Shown here: positions 11,402 to 21,497 of the stretch, piece after piece | Numbering within the stretch: position 1 is the first letter of the stretch | How the letters are laid out: every line of letters begins with the position of its first letter | Assembly (NCBI GenBank): GCA_032622095.1 | Contig: CP136067.1 | Span: forward strand, 132,621,990-132,685,989 | Direction of reading: 5' to 3' | DNA from: Siphonodentalium dalli | Lineage: Eukaryota > Mollusca > Scaphopoda > Gadilida > Siphonodentaliidae | Length of the DNA: 64,000 nucleotides | Program-made: the position numbers and the translations under genes | Notes under the pieces: generated by a model | Database searches by the model: none | Told to the model about the DNA's origin: nothing | What the model saw: the letters and a program-made list of their open reading frames with translations, nothing else

Positions 11402-12685
11402 CTTAGTGAGGTGAACAATATATTTCAAATCAGTTGTATTTCATGACCAGTTATTAAGAGAAGAGAAACAATGTACTTATTAACTGTCCCTTTCGGTACC
11501 AAAAACTGCTACAATAATTCATAATTTCACACAGCAATCATATCACAATAAGCTTATTGGCTTGGCTCTATATGAGAGGATGAGTCAAATGTGTCACAGT
11601 GTCGGGTTAAATTTGTGCATGATATAACGCCATACAATGAAGAATAAAACAGTCACAAATATGTCAGCCGAATTAAAACAGATGTCGGTATACGCAGTGA
11701 TCAATGACGCGACCCATTCGTGAATTTTCCAAAAATCTCAATTTCAAACTATCAGTTTGAACTTTGAAGGAAACAGTCATCATCATTTATAAACAAAAGG
11801 TATGCTATAGTACCATAACAAGTTCCATGGTTCGCGCTGCCACTTGCCAAATTTGCCAATGGCAAAAATAATTCACATTTGGCAAAAAATATTTGGCAAA
11901 AGTTTTGGCAAGTCACTTTTTAATTCCTCAACAAACTTGAAAAATATCGGTCAATCAATACCATTCATTTTAGGAAAATATTACAATATAACTATATTAG
12001 TGGTGTTTATATGGTTTCAGAAATAGTATCACCTCCATTAAGATGTAGTTAATCTGGTAGCATTATTATCGATGGGTGGTGGTGGTGTTTACATAGCTGA
12101 TCCTCTTATGATGTTCCCTTCTGATGAAGCAACTCTTCTACCTTTTTATTGTTCGGTGATTGGTTTATTGTTGTATGATAAACCACAATATATATGCCTG
12201 AATAATTATTAACTAACTGTTTTCCTATCGATATGAAACGTCGTTCAAACCGCGAGTGTCGAAACATAAAACTCAATCAAGGTTGCAGAAAATGATACTA
12301 TCAGGGATAAAATGTGGCAAATTTAAATAGAATTTGGCAAAAAATATTTTCATTTGGCAAATCATTTGGCAAAAGTACAGTTCGGTCCATTTTACCCTCA
12401 CGATATCAGAAAAATGTTCTAATTATTCATGAATAAAAGTGTTTTTTAGAGCCGGTCATTTGAGAGTTTGATAGGAAATATTTGCAATAAGCGGACTGTT
12501 TAATCAATGACGAAATGAACCTTAAAATTCACCCCCGAATATGTTTGTGTTTTCTTAAAATTGGCATTTATAAAGTTACCATGTCCCTAATATTATATTA
12601 TACTATATATAATATAAATACTATATGACTTATATACCATTCAAGAAACATATTCCTGAATGTATTAGCTTTATTTGCCTTTATT
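11402..12685. other. Intron with TTTGGCAAA-rich repeat
   Basis: Part of the 1618-bp intron between exons 13020 and 11401. From about 11825 to 12385, ATTTGGCAAA motifs recur many times. The start GGTTCGCGCTGCCA resembles the start of the hAT-like element at 13461, so this is probably a related decayed element. The plus-strand frame at 11844-12026 is a by-product of the motif. Confidence 0.5.
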
Positions 12686-12900
12686 ATTAATACCACACAA
12701 TATGATGGAAGAATTTATTGATGTACATACATGTTATGTATTGTTTGCCAGTATTAATACCATACAATCTGATGGAATAATTTATTGATGTACATACATG
12801 TTTTGTATTGTTTGTTTTGTATCTAGCTATATACGTTGTAGCATGTTGCAACTTGGATGTTGACTTTGCAATAAACAATTCAATTCAATTCAATTCAGAA
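12686..12900 (+). repeat. 67-bp duplication ending in (CAATT)n: likely retroelement 3' end
   Basis: ATTAATACCACACAATATGATGG at 12686 recurs at 12753 with few changes. The segment ends GCAATAAACAATTCAATTCAATTCAATTCA: a polyadenylation-type AATAAA followed by a short pentamer repeat, as at the 3' ends of several LINE/SINE families. No coding part was seen. Confidence 0.55.
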
Positions 12901-13019
12901 TATAATAATCCGGCTGGCCAATACCATGAGACTGACATACTCCCATTTTGGCTAGGGTAGATGTTTTACAAGTGTGAGTTTTCGAAAGCTCACTAAGAAG
13001 AAATTAGTTATAAACTTAC

Positions 13020-13149
13020 CATTATCAACATGTTCCTTCGAGAGATGCTTTCGATATATGAGTACTTGTCCTTCGTGTTCGCTGTTTCTTGTAAGCTCGT
13101 GTAAGGGCTCTATCATATATACATGATTCCGATGGGTCACGTGACCTCG
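13020..13149 (-). CDS. Reprolysin (M12B) metalloprotease, prodomain exon
   Basis: The 130-bp exon (43 codons plus one base) lies between a good acceptor (CTCTTTTAATATTTAACTGCAG) and a consensus GTAAGT donor (13019-13014). It starts in phase 0, matching the donor at 17393, and so reads NGL|RGHVTHRNHVYMIEPL. The CxGLRG...Y.IEPL pattern, followed about 17 residues later by an LIYR motif, is the core signature of the reprolysin propeptide shared by ADAM and ADAMTS proteins. The propeptide keeps the enzyme latent and assists folding in the ER. The frame stays open beyond the donor, but that translation has no family resemblance. Confidence 0.87.
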
Positions 13150-13460
13150 CTGCAGTTAAATATTAAAAGAGTAAATGCACAACTGCTCTTTTTGTGTTTC
13201 GTGATGTCAAATGACGCAATGTTATGGCACAATGATCGGAGGCTTACACTTTTAATTATACTTATGGTATCACAAGTTATAGTGCCATACTTGTAAATGT
13301 TTCGCCAATCACGCATGTCTGTGGCTTTGTTTCTTACAAATCCGAAGTTGACCAGAATATTATAGTGTGCCCATGCTATATAATGAGATAAGATTGTACA
13401 TAGTTATGTACATATCCTTTCAAATTCCAGTCAGGACGTCGAACACCATGAGTCATCAAC

Positions 13461-13883
13461 CAGGGTTCACGCTGGCATAGACCAAATTGGCAAATTAATA
13501 GACAATTATGTTCTCCTTTTTTTTCAAAAATGGTCAAAAGAAATTTAATTTACTTTCGGCCTTATTTTGTTGTACCACAAAATCTGAAACCTAATTCAAA
13601 AACCCAAATTTATTTTATAACGCGGCAGCAACATGAGAATCAAATGTATAGTGTGACCATCTGATAATTTATTAGATGATACAGCTGAATATGTAACAAC
13701 ATGTACTAATGGCAGTGCACTAGCAAACAAAGGGCCACCGTGAAGCTATGAACATAATTACATTAATGCTAGATGATAAAGTTTGAGATTAGAAAATGAG
13801 GATTTAACTTTGCCAAAGTTTTTTTAATTTGGACAAAAAGATACGAATTTGTCAAAAGATGTTTCGGCCCTGTGTGAACACTG
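13461..13883. mobile_element. hAT-like MITE with 8-bp target duplication
   Basis: The 423-bp element begins CAGGGTTCACGCTGGC and ends GCCCTGTGTGAACACTG, giving imperfect inverted ends CAG(G/T)GTTCA. The flanks are TCATCAAC (13453-13460) and TCAACAAC (13884-13891), an 8-bp direct repeat with one mismatch. An 8-bp duplication with CAG-starting ends is typical of hAT transposons. The interior is AT-rich with TTTGGCAAA-like motifs and has no transposase. It lies in a metalloprotease intron. Confidence 0.65.
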
Positions 13884-14035
13884 TCAACAACATCATTTCA
13901 TGTCACTTGTGTGAAATGTGAATTGTAAAATTATAAATTACTGACGGCCAGAAAATTACGTGTAGGGTCGTGATACTCTTTTGTTACTGACATGAAATTG
14001 TAATGTTGGTCATAGAATCATAGAACAACTATATA

Positions 14036-14716
14036 TGGAGGATCTTCAACATGTCCCTAGTTTAGAGCGGAATTCACACCACGAGTCCAGTACATAAGGT
14101 CGAGACCGAGCCTTTGGCGATGTCCAGACCTAATTTACTGGACGATTTTTGTAAATTCGCAATAAACTGGGGACGAGTTGTATATTCTATTTATTACATG
14201 ATCCAAAACCTCGACAAAACATACTTAAATTAACAACTGGGACGCGAAACTAACATCGGATTCTATAAGGCATGCGATGACGTTTCACTTAACTGAGCGT
14301 TGTTTGCCCGCGCAAAGCAATAGTCTCAGATAAAGACTCTAAGGCGTATTCAATGGCGTATATTTAATGGCACCACTTTTCAAACTCTTCATTCATTAGT
14401 TTGTCAGAAATATAATGGAAGCCATAGTATTTTTAAGCGAAGCTTACGGAAACAGACGACAAACTAGAAGTCAAAGGTCACCTGGCACTATTTCCTGTTT
14501 AGACATATTGTATTTTAACCAATATAATGTAGTACAAAGTTTACGGTATGATGATGAAATATATTGATTGTTATAATGGGATCTGGCAGTAAGCTTAATG
14601 CTTATCTTAAGCCATCTCATACACATATTTACTGTTAAACAAAGAACGTTTCATATCACACTTTATAGAATGAGTTTATTGAATGGAATACGGGTAGGAT
14701 CGTGTAATAAAGTGGT
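14036..14716. repeat. Diverged long repeat, copy B (unoccupied MITE site)
   Basis: Homologous in order to 9362-11102. At the point where copy A has TTAA plus the piggyBac-like MITE, copy B reads GCGTTGTTTGCCCGCGCAAAG with no insertion. Copy B also lacks the roughly 850 bp found between about 10165 and 11018 of copy A. Confidence 0.75.
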
Positions 14717-14909
14717 GTTAGTGAACTCAGCATAACACGGCGTGCGAGTTGGTATAGGATCGAGTAGCGGCATTATTTAATGCTGACTTTATTAACATGG
14801 CACATTCAAACGATTAGCTAAGCCTGCGACTACCCAGGTGTTCCTTCTATTTTGCTGAATAAACCTTTAGAAAAATGCCTTTTACAGCAATACTAAGTCT
14901 TGATAGTAA

Positions 14910-16237
14910 GGGCGCGTACACATGAAGCTGCAAGAAATATCTGCAAGAAAATATCAGGTAAAATTGCACACTGATATTTTCTTGCTGTAAAGATTACGCC
15001 CGTGAGAACGCGGCGGTTCAGACGGCGTTGATTGAGCTCAATCGGAACATTATTAGTCAGGCTGGTTCAAGTGAATTGCATCCGGTAAATAACCTATAGT
15101 CCATTTTGGCAATTCATATATAGCTTTGGGAAATTTCCAACTGTCGACATGTATTACCGAAATCGGTGGGATTAGACACCCACCGACCTGTAGCAACGTT
15201 GATGATCTTATGCATAAAGACCTTCTGCATAATGAGAAAGTGGTCACGTTATTTGGAAATTTGGAAATGTTATAATTTCATAGTGCAAGTATATGTGGGG
15301 TGGCAAAATGTTATTATGGTTTTGTGGCAAACCCCACCCCCATTGAGACCCCATATGAAGTTTTCAGGAGATTGTTGCTTGGTTCGTGGGGCTGTGGTGT
15401 ATATTACGTTACCGAACTTACATAGGTACATGCGGGGACATGGGACCCCCGCCAACTATGGTCAAAGTTTTTACCAGTTGGAAACAATATTAGTTGGAAA
15501 TTTCTGGGGCTGTGGTGTACATTACGTTACGGAATTTACATGGGTGCATGTGGGGACATGAGACTCCCGCCAACTTGGGAACAATATTAGTTGGAAATTT
15601 CACACCAAAAATGGTTTGAAATTGTTCTTGTAATCTGATTTTTCAACCATTAATGTATGTGGAGTTAGTGGTTTTAGACCAACATTTGCATTTTTCCTAC
15701 TTTGGTCAAATTATTGGTTTGGAATTTCTTCTAGGCCCCTCCCTCCCCGGTGTCCAGTCAAAATTCAAGGTATGTGAGGTACCATATAGGAAATTCAAAG
15801 ACGATGGGAGGAGTGCAAATTCAATTATGTGATGTGGGGTCTTTGGCCCGAATCAAGAGGGGGTGCAGTTGGAAATCCATGGACATCCTCCGTCAGCGGA
15901 AACCCTCAAAAGATATATGTCCCCACACATATCCATATAGTAGCTCAGCGATTATGTCAAACAATCCAAAATGGAATTACGAAGTAAATTGTTGAAACAG
16001 GCGATAATATTGATGGATCATAACTCGAGTGCGTGAACGGTTACCAGCATGTCCCTTATAGAGATTAGTTAACGGATACCGATGGCCACCAATCAAGGTG
16101 AACACATATCACCAACTGGCGATAAAATATCAGCGCGCTGCCTTCGTCGGATATTTTCCGGTATTATTTATTTGATTGGTCAAGTAAGTCACATGGGGCA
16201 TACCTGATATTTTCTTGCCCGCCATGTGTACGCGCCC
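14910..16237. mobile_element. Harbinger-like non-autonomous element, TAA flanked
   Basis: The 1328-bp element has ends GGGCGCGTACACATG... and ...CATGTGTACGCGCCC, with a second matching block AAGAAAATATCAGGTA / TACCTGATATTTTCTT inside the ends. TAA flanks both sides (14907-14909, 16238-16240), fitting the TWA duplication of PIF/Harbinger elements. Inside is a two-copy repeat (about 15379-15600) with GGGGCTGTGGTGTA and GGACATG blocks. Plus-strand frames (for example 15166-15561) give no recognisable transposase. It sits in the intron between exons 17393 and 13149. Confidence 0.72.
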
Positions 16238-16471
16238 TAAATGTAAATGTGTGCATAAATGTGTGTGTTTTTGAATGGTGCAACTTTTAAGTAGAACACT
16301 TCAAGATATATCCTGGTTAGGAGGTACACGTAATATGTTGTGTTGGATATTCGAGCATGAAACAGTTTGTGAACGAGCCGGCTTGCCCATGTATCCACTA
16401 GTACTCATATCAAATGGCTTAAGGGATAATGACATGGTTGTTATCATTGTTATCAGTACTTTACACAAATG

Positions 16472-16737
16472 TAAGGTGGAGGTCAAGTGACTAATTTGAA
16501 TGGGGATTTCCATGCAAATCTTCGCACCAAATGTTATATATGAAGCAGTTGTCTTGGAACTAAAGCAGCCAAAATAACTAAATTGAAATTATATTTAACT
16601 TTGTAAATTGCCAATGTTTGCTATAAGCACATGTATTTTTCTGGAATTGCAACACTTGACTTAGTTTTGAAAAACTTTTGCCGCAGAGATTTGCATGGAA
16701 TTCAGAATTGGTCACTTGACCTCCTCCTTGGTCCGCA
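16472..16737. mobile_element. Short TIR element, copy 1 of an adjacent pair
   Basis: Left end AAGGTGGAGGTCAAGTGAC followed by GGGGATTTCCATGCAAATC; right end GATTTGCATGGAATT followed by GGTCACTTGACCTCCTCCTT. The arms are about 55 bp. There is no coding sequence. The right flank leads into copy 2 after about 110 bp. Confidence 0.75.
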
Positions 16738-16849
16738 GACTCCTTTCAAGAAAAAAAAGAGCAAATAAAATGTCTGACTGGAATATAGATTCCCTCTCAA
16801 ACTATAAACCAATGACTGCGTTCTAATGAGATCGCAGGAACATTTCCTT

Positions 16850-17254
16850 TAAGGGGGAGGTCAAGTGAACAATTTTGAATGGGCATTTGCATGCAAATCT
16901 CCGCAGCAAAAGTTACAGAGTTACAAATATTACTGTGTGCGGTATTGAAAACAATCCACATGTATATGGCGGGTCGGCTTGGCATTTGTTCCATTAGAAT
17001 GTTGATGAATTTATTTTTGATTTTGCATTCATTTTTCAAAACTACGTCAAGTGTTGTAATTCCAGAAGAAAGTACTCAAAAATAAATTTATAGCAAAAAT
17101 GCCTACTTACCAAGCCCAGCCGCCTGTTAAATGTTATGTATGTTTAATGATATGGTTGCTTTAGTTCCCAGACAATTGCTTCATATATAACATTTGCTGG
17201 GGAGATTTGCATGGAAATCCCCATTCAAAATTGGTCACTTGACCGCCCCCTTAA
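16850..17254. mobile_element. Short TIR element, copy 2 of an adjacent pair
   Basis: Left end TAAGGGGGAGGTCAAGTGAAC, then CATGCAAATCTCCGCAGCAAA; right end GAGATTTGCATGGAAATCCCC followed by GGTCACTTGACCGCCCCCTTA. Its right interior (GACAATTGCTTCATATATAAC) is complementary to the left interior of copy 1 (GTTATATATGAAGCAGTTGTC), so the pair could also be read as one larger foldback with four arms. Confidence 0.75.
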
Positions 17255-17392
17255 ATTCCACACACTACATAGCTTAATAGCCTTAGAACAGCAGGGGAAT
17301 GATTAGATTCACATCTCTTAGTCTTCATACCAAGCGAATGCTAAGCAAATACTTATTAAGTTTTTTTCTTGTTAAAGGTATAATAAACCCAC

Positions 17393-17648
17393 CAATCCGT
17401 TGCAGAATGACACGACTGCTTTCCCTTCCCTGTCGCTCGTTGATCCGGTTGCAAAACAGTCAGGAATCTCTCCGACATATGGCTCGTCTGTGCCATTTAC
17501 TGACGTCACGACCTGAATACCCGGATGTAGTACAGAACTAGTGTGCTTCAGTTCCAGGTTGAGTTCGAGTTCACCGAACTGAAGGTTGAGATGGAATGGT
17601 TCAGCAACGGCTTCCCGGCGATGTCGGCGCAAGAACGCGTCCATCGAC
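17393..17648 (-). CDS. Reprolysin (M12B) metalloprotease, N-terminal prodomain exon
   Basis: The 256-bp exon carries one base completing a codon and then 85 codons. The acceptor is CTTCTTATCCGTAG and the donor GTGGGT (17392-17387, phase 0). The peptide contains FLRRHRRE, then PFHLNLQFGELELNLELK, VLHPG, a Cys-containing DCFATG and VVSFCNGL. This is the order of the reprolysin propeptide: H.L.L.F....L.L......L.PG......C...G......V..S.C.GL. It reads directly into the RGHVTHRN exon at 13149. The upstream exon with the signal peptide was not found. The ATG inside this exon would give no signal peptide and is unlikely to be the start. Confidence 0.87.
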
Positions 17649-17703
17649 CTACGGATAAGAAGTTTGATTGATTGGTTGACACTTCTGGCGCAACATTGAA
17701 GAC

Positions 17704-17783
17704 CCTGTGCCAATGCATTCTCTTATATATACGAGTCTACCATAGGTCGCCTCGCATAATTATATAAGAGCATGCATTGGCCT
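17704..17783. repeat. Solo GCCAATGCATTC hairpin
   Basis: GTGCCAATGCATTCTCTTATA ... GCATGCATTGGC is a single hairpin module like those inside the piggyBac-like MITEs, without the CCCTTTACCCAACA ends. It is followed by an A/T-rich spacer resembling the MITE spacer. It lies about 55 bases upstream of the metalloprotease exon acceptor at 17648. Confidence 0.75.
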
Positions 17784-18564
17784 AACAATTTTGTATCTTG
17801 TTTTATAAATTGTTCTTGCATTATTCTGCATTATTTAACAATTTTTATCATTTTTTCTTACATCCTTAAAAAAAAAATATGTTTTTTTATCATATGACTC
17901 AATCATTATTTACTTTGGAAAGTATGTCATAAATCAATTTCATATGAACTACTAGTTCATATCACTTTCCGATAATTTGATCGGTTTGTTGACAAAAAGT
18001 GTGTTCTGATTGGCTGAATGGCAACCGGGGCCGAGTCGTGTCTCTAACTAAATGCAAGTCAAATTCGTGCGCGTCAATCAACGCGATGCCGGAATTCTCG
18101 CAATTATAATCTTGAAATATATAGTTTTGGACATTGTTATACGATAAATTGTTATACCCTAAATTTATGCATGCATTTATGCATATTAAATTCGCCTTTA
18201 TACAACAATATAAATCTCGCATTTATATTTTTAAATCTCGCATTAATTTCGCTCATTACTGTAACCAACGTCGGGTTTAAATCTTGGCCCATAATTTAAT
18301 TACTACCATGTGGATATGTGAGGCATGTATCATTAACACGAGCTAACGGTCGGATACCTAGGTTTCTTTGTCTGCGAACAAAGCTGATGCGAAGACGTGT
18401 GTGAATGAGATGGGAACTCGTTTTACCAAGGGTAAGTTAACACATATGTGGCTATGAAATGAAGGCATTTCACAATTTATTTTGCCGATTCATTCTTTCA
18501 TCAATTCGCAGCGTGATCGGCACATGTCAAAATTAATATTTGATTATACAGAGACGTCGGAATA
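17784..18564. other. No gene recognised
   Basis: AT-rich. I looked on the minus strand for the missing signal-peptide exon of the metalloprotease and saw no convincing candidate. Confidence 0.45.
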
Positions 18565-19770
18565 AGGTTATTCTATCGCGTGAAAATGTGGTTTTGTGAG
18601 AGTGATTCCACCCTTAGCCAGATCACAAATAAAATGCCGTACATTACAATTAAATATTTTGCTAAACAGGCTAAAATATCGAGTAAAAGTGGAGTTGGAA
18701 GCGAGATTTCACCCTTGGCTATGCCACATATAGATTCATTGTACAATATATCCATGATGTAATCCCGTTTTGAAGTTTAATCGCGTAAAATTGCAATTGT
18801 GGTCATGGAAGGGTGATATCACCCGTTGCCAGCATCACATATAAATTCATTGTACAATATATCAATGATGTAATCCCGTTTTGAAGTTATAATCGTATAA
18901 AATTGTGATCATGGAAGGGTGATATCACACTTTGCCAGTTCAGATATAAATTCATTGTACAATATATCCGTGATGTAATTCCGTTTTGAAGTTAGAATCG
19001 CGTAAAATAGTGATCATGAAAGGGTGATATCACCCTTTGCCAGTTCACATATAAATTCATTGTACAATATATTCATGATGTAATCCCGTTTTGAAGTTAG
19101 AATCGCGTAAAATAGTGATCACGGAAGGGTGATATCACCCTTTGCCAGTTCACATATAAATTCATTGTACAATATATCCGTGATATAATCCTGATTTGAA
19201 GTTAGAATCGTGTAAAATAGTGATCATGGAAGGGTGATACCACCCTTTGCCAGTTCACATATAAATTCATTGTACAATATATTCATGATGTTATCCCGTT
19301 TTGAAGTTAGAATCGCGTAAAATAGTGATCATGGAAGGGTGATATCACCCTTTTGCCAGTTCACATATAAATTCATTGTACAATATATCCGTGATGTAAT
19401 CCTGTTTTGAAGTTAAAATCGCGTAAAGTAGTAACCATGGAAGGGTGATATCACCCTTTGCCAGTTCACATATAAATTCATTGTACAATATATCCGTGAT
19501 GTAATCCGGTCTTGAAGTTATAATCGCGTAAAATTATGGTAATGGAAGGGTAATATCACCCTTTGCCATATCACATATAAATTCATTGTACAGTAAGTCC
19601 ATGATGTAAACCCGTTTTGAAGTTTGAATCGAGTATAATTGTGGCGATGAAAGGGTGATATCACGCTTTGTCATATCGCATAAAAATTCAATGTACAATA
19701 AATCCATGATGTTACACAATTTTGAATCCCGTAAAATTGTGTTCCTTGAAGGGCGATATCACTCTTTAGC
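18565..19770 (+). repeat. 105-bp satellite array, about 11 units
   Basis: The unit is approximately AAGGGTGATATCACCC, TTTGCCAGTTCACATATAAA, TTCATTGTACAATATATCC, GTGATGTAATCCCGTTTTGA, AGTTAGAATCGCGTAAAAT, AGTGATCATGG. Central units (about 18900-19500) are the most alike and outer units are more diverged. Each good unit carries the perfect 14-bp palindrome GGGTGATATCACCC. No coding function is seen. Confidence 0.92.
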
Positions 19771-20224
19771 AGAAAAAAAATTCTTATTTTAGTTTTAATA
19801 TTTTATCGTTTATACTTATTTCCCATGCGATCACTTAATTATTTAATTTTTATTCTTTATTGCAGAGACTACGAAAATTGATGACGGCAAGATACAACTA
19901 TGACACAAAGTGCCATGTCCAAGTAGTTCATATTATATTTGTGACTGGTATAACCAACAATAGGGCAGCATTTTGTTGGCAAATTACTACACATGGATAT
20001 ATCAGGGCGACACATGTGTATATGTATAGTTAGATATACACATCCGTGTCGCCTTATATGCTGGTTACAAGCCAAATGTCACCATAAAGTAGATTTCACA
20101 AATATATATATGGATATATATGTTCAAATCCAAGAGAGAAGCGAGTAGATGGGCGCGAAGCGCCCGGGATGGTCGAAAATATCGAGTGATCTTCTCCTTC
20201 ACCCCCAAATCCAAATAATTTATA
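19771..20224. other. No gene recognised
   Basis: AT-rich. A short interrupted palindrome around GGGCGACACATGTG (about 20004) and CACATCCGTGTCGCC (about 20039) is the only structure seen. Confidence 0.5.
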
Positions 20225-20575
20225 CGGGGTATAAATGTGCATAAACTGGAGTATATAACCAGAATAAATGTAGCTATATATATTTATGCAGCTTTATTCA
20301 GTGAATAAATTTCGCATTTATGCATAAACAGGTCGATAATAAATGTGCATAAACGTACGAATAAATTCCGAGTTTACTCTGTTGAATAAACGTGGGTTTA
20401 TTCAGTGAATAAATTGTGTATAAATGTCGGCCTTTATTCATGAATAAATTGTGAATAAATGTGCATAAATTTCCGGATTTATGCACATTTATTCAGTGAA
20501 TAAATTTCTGATTTATCCAGATTTATGCACATTTATCCGGAATTTATGCAATGAATAAATTCCAGTTTTCATGCA
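20225..20575. repeat. AT-rich repeat of TTTATTCAGTGAATAAA and TTTATGCACATTTAT
   Basis: Many irregular copies of the palindrome ATTTATTCAGTGAATAAAT and of TGTGCATAAA/TTTATGCACA occur in both orientations. The spacing is irregular, so this is a cluster of short inverted motifs rather than a regular array. Confidence 0.75.
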
Positions 20576-20593
20576 GTGGAAGTGACTTCACAT

Positions 20594-21240
20594 TAACCTT
20601 TTGCTGCCGATGTCATATAGCTATTTAGTGATTTGTGTGCGTTTTGGACATCATAATCAATTTATAGGTATCATATGATAAATAGAATATGTAATTCGTG
20701 TTTCTCTCATATGATATTTATGAAACTCGTCACGAATTTTCAGTTTTCTCTCGCCGGAGGCTCGAGAAAACTGAAAATTCTTAGACTCGTTTCATAAATA
20801 TCATATGAGAGAAACACTCATTTCATATCCTCTATATATTTCTTTCTTACATTCTATAACAATTTTTTTATCATTGTTTCATACATTCTTTAACATATTT
20901 TATATAAAAAAAAAAAAAATTCTTACCTTCTATAACAATTTTATAATTTTTTTAATCATTTTTTCTTACTTTCTTTAACACTTTTTGATCATTTTTATAA
21001 ATTTTTTCTTACATTCTTCAACAATTTTTATCATTATTTCTTACACCCTTTAACAATTTGTTATAATTTTTTTCATTTCTTCTTACGTTCTTTAACAATT
21101 ATAAAAACATAATATAAAATTTGTTGAGCCAATGCATTCTCTTATATATGTGAGGCGACCTAGCTATGATCGAATGCATTGGCAGAGGGTTTTCGCAAAA
21201 AAATCAGGAAGCTTCCGTCATAAAAGAGTTAAAAGCACGG
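20594..21240. mobile_element. Composite inverted-repeat region with TTAA-bounded ends (possible MITE)
   Basis: Begins TTAACCTTTTGCTG and ends near AAAAGAGTTAA. It contains a long hairpin (20698-20817, arms GTTTCTCTCATATGATATTTA and complement, then GAATTTTCAGTTTTCTC and complement). A series of TTTCTTACATTCTTTAACAA repeats follows (the complement of the piggyBac-like MITE spacer), then a GCCAATGCATTC...GAATGCATTGGC hairpin at about 21127-21183. The boundaries are tentative. Confidence 0.5.
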
Positions 21241-21497
21241 ATGGGCTTCGTGATAGGTTATAAATTAGAAATAACAGTGTCCAAATTATTAAACTGTCCT
21301 CAAGAATTTACTAATCGTACTGTATAATGCTAGCATGAATGTGATATTACCTACAAAACACAATTTGTGTGATCAAAGCGTTTGTTTATATACAACACGT
21401 ATATAGTTAGCGATAAGCTAAACACTCAACACCGTGGCGATTATAGGAGAGTGATTATCGGTGACCCATTCGACACCGAAAAGTTCCTTTAGTGGTG

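Noticed and set aside
11844-12026. Plus-strand frame with repeated FGKS
   Set aside because: The repetition comes from the nucleotide motif TTTGGCAAA in a decayed transposable element.
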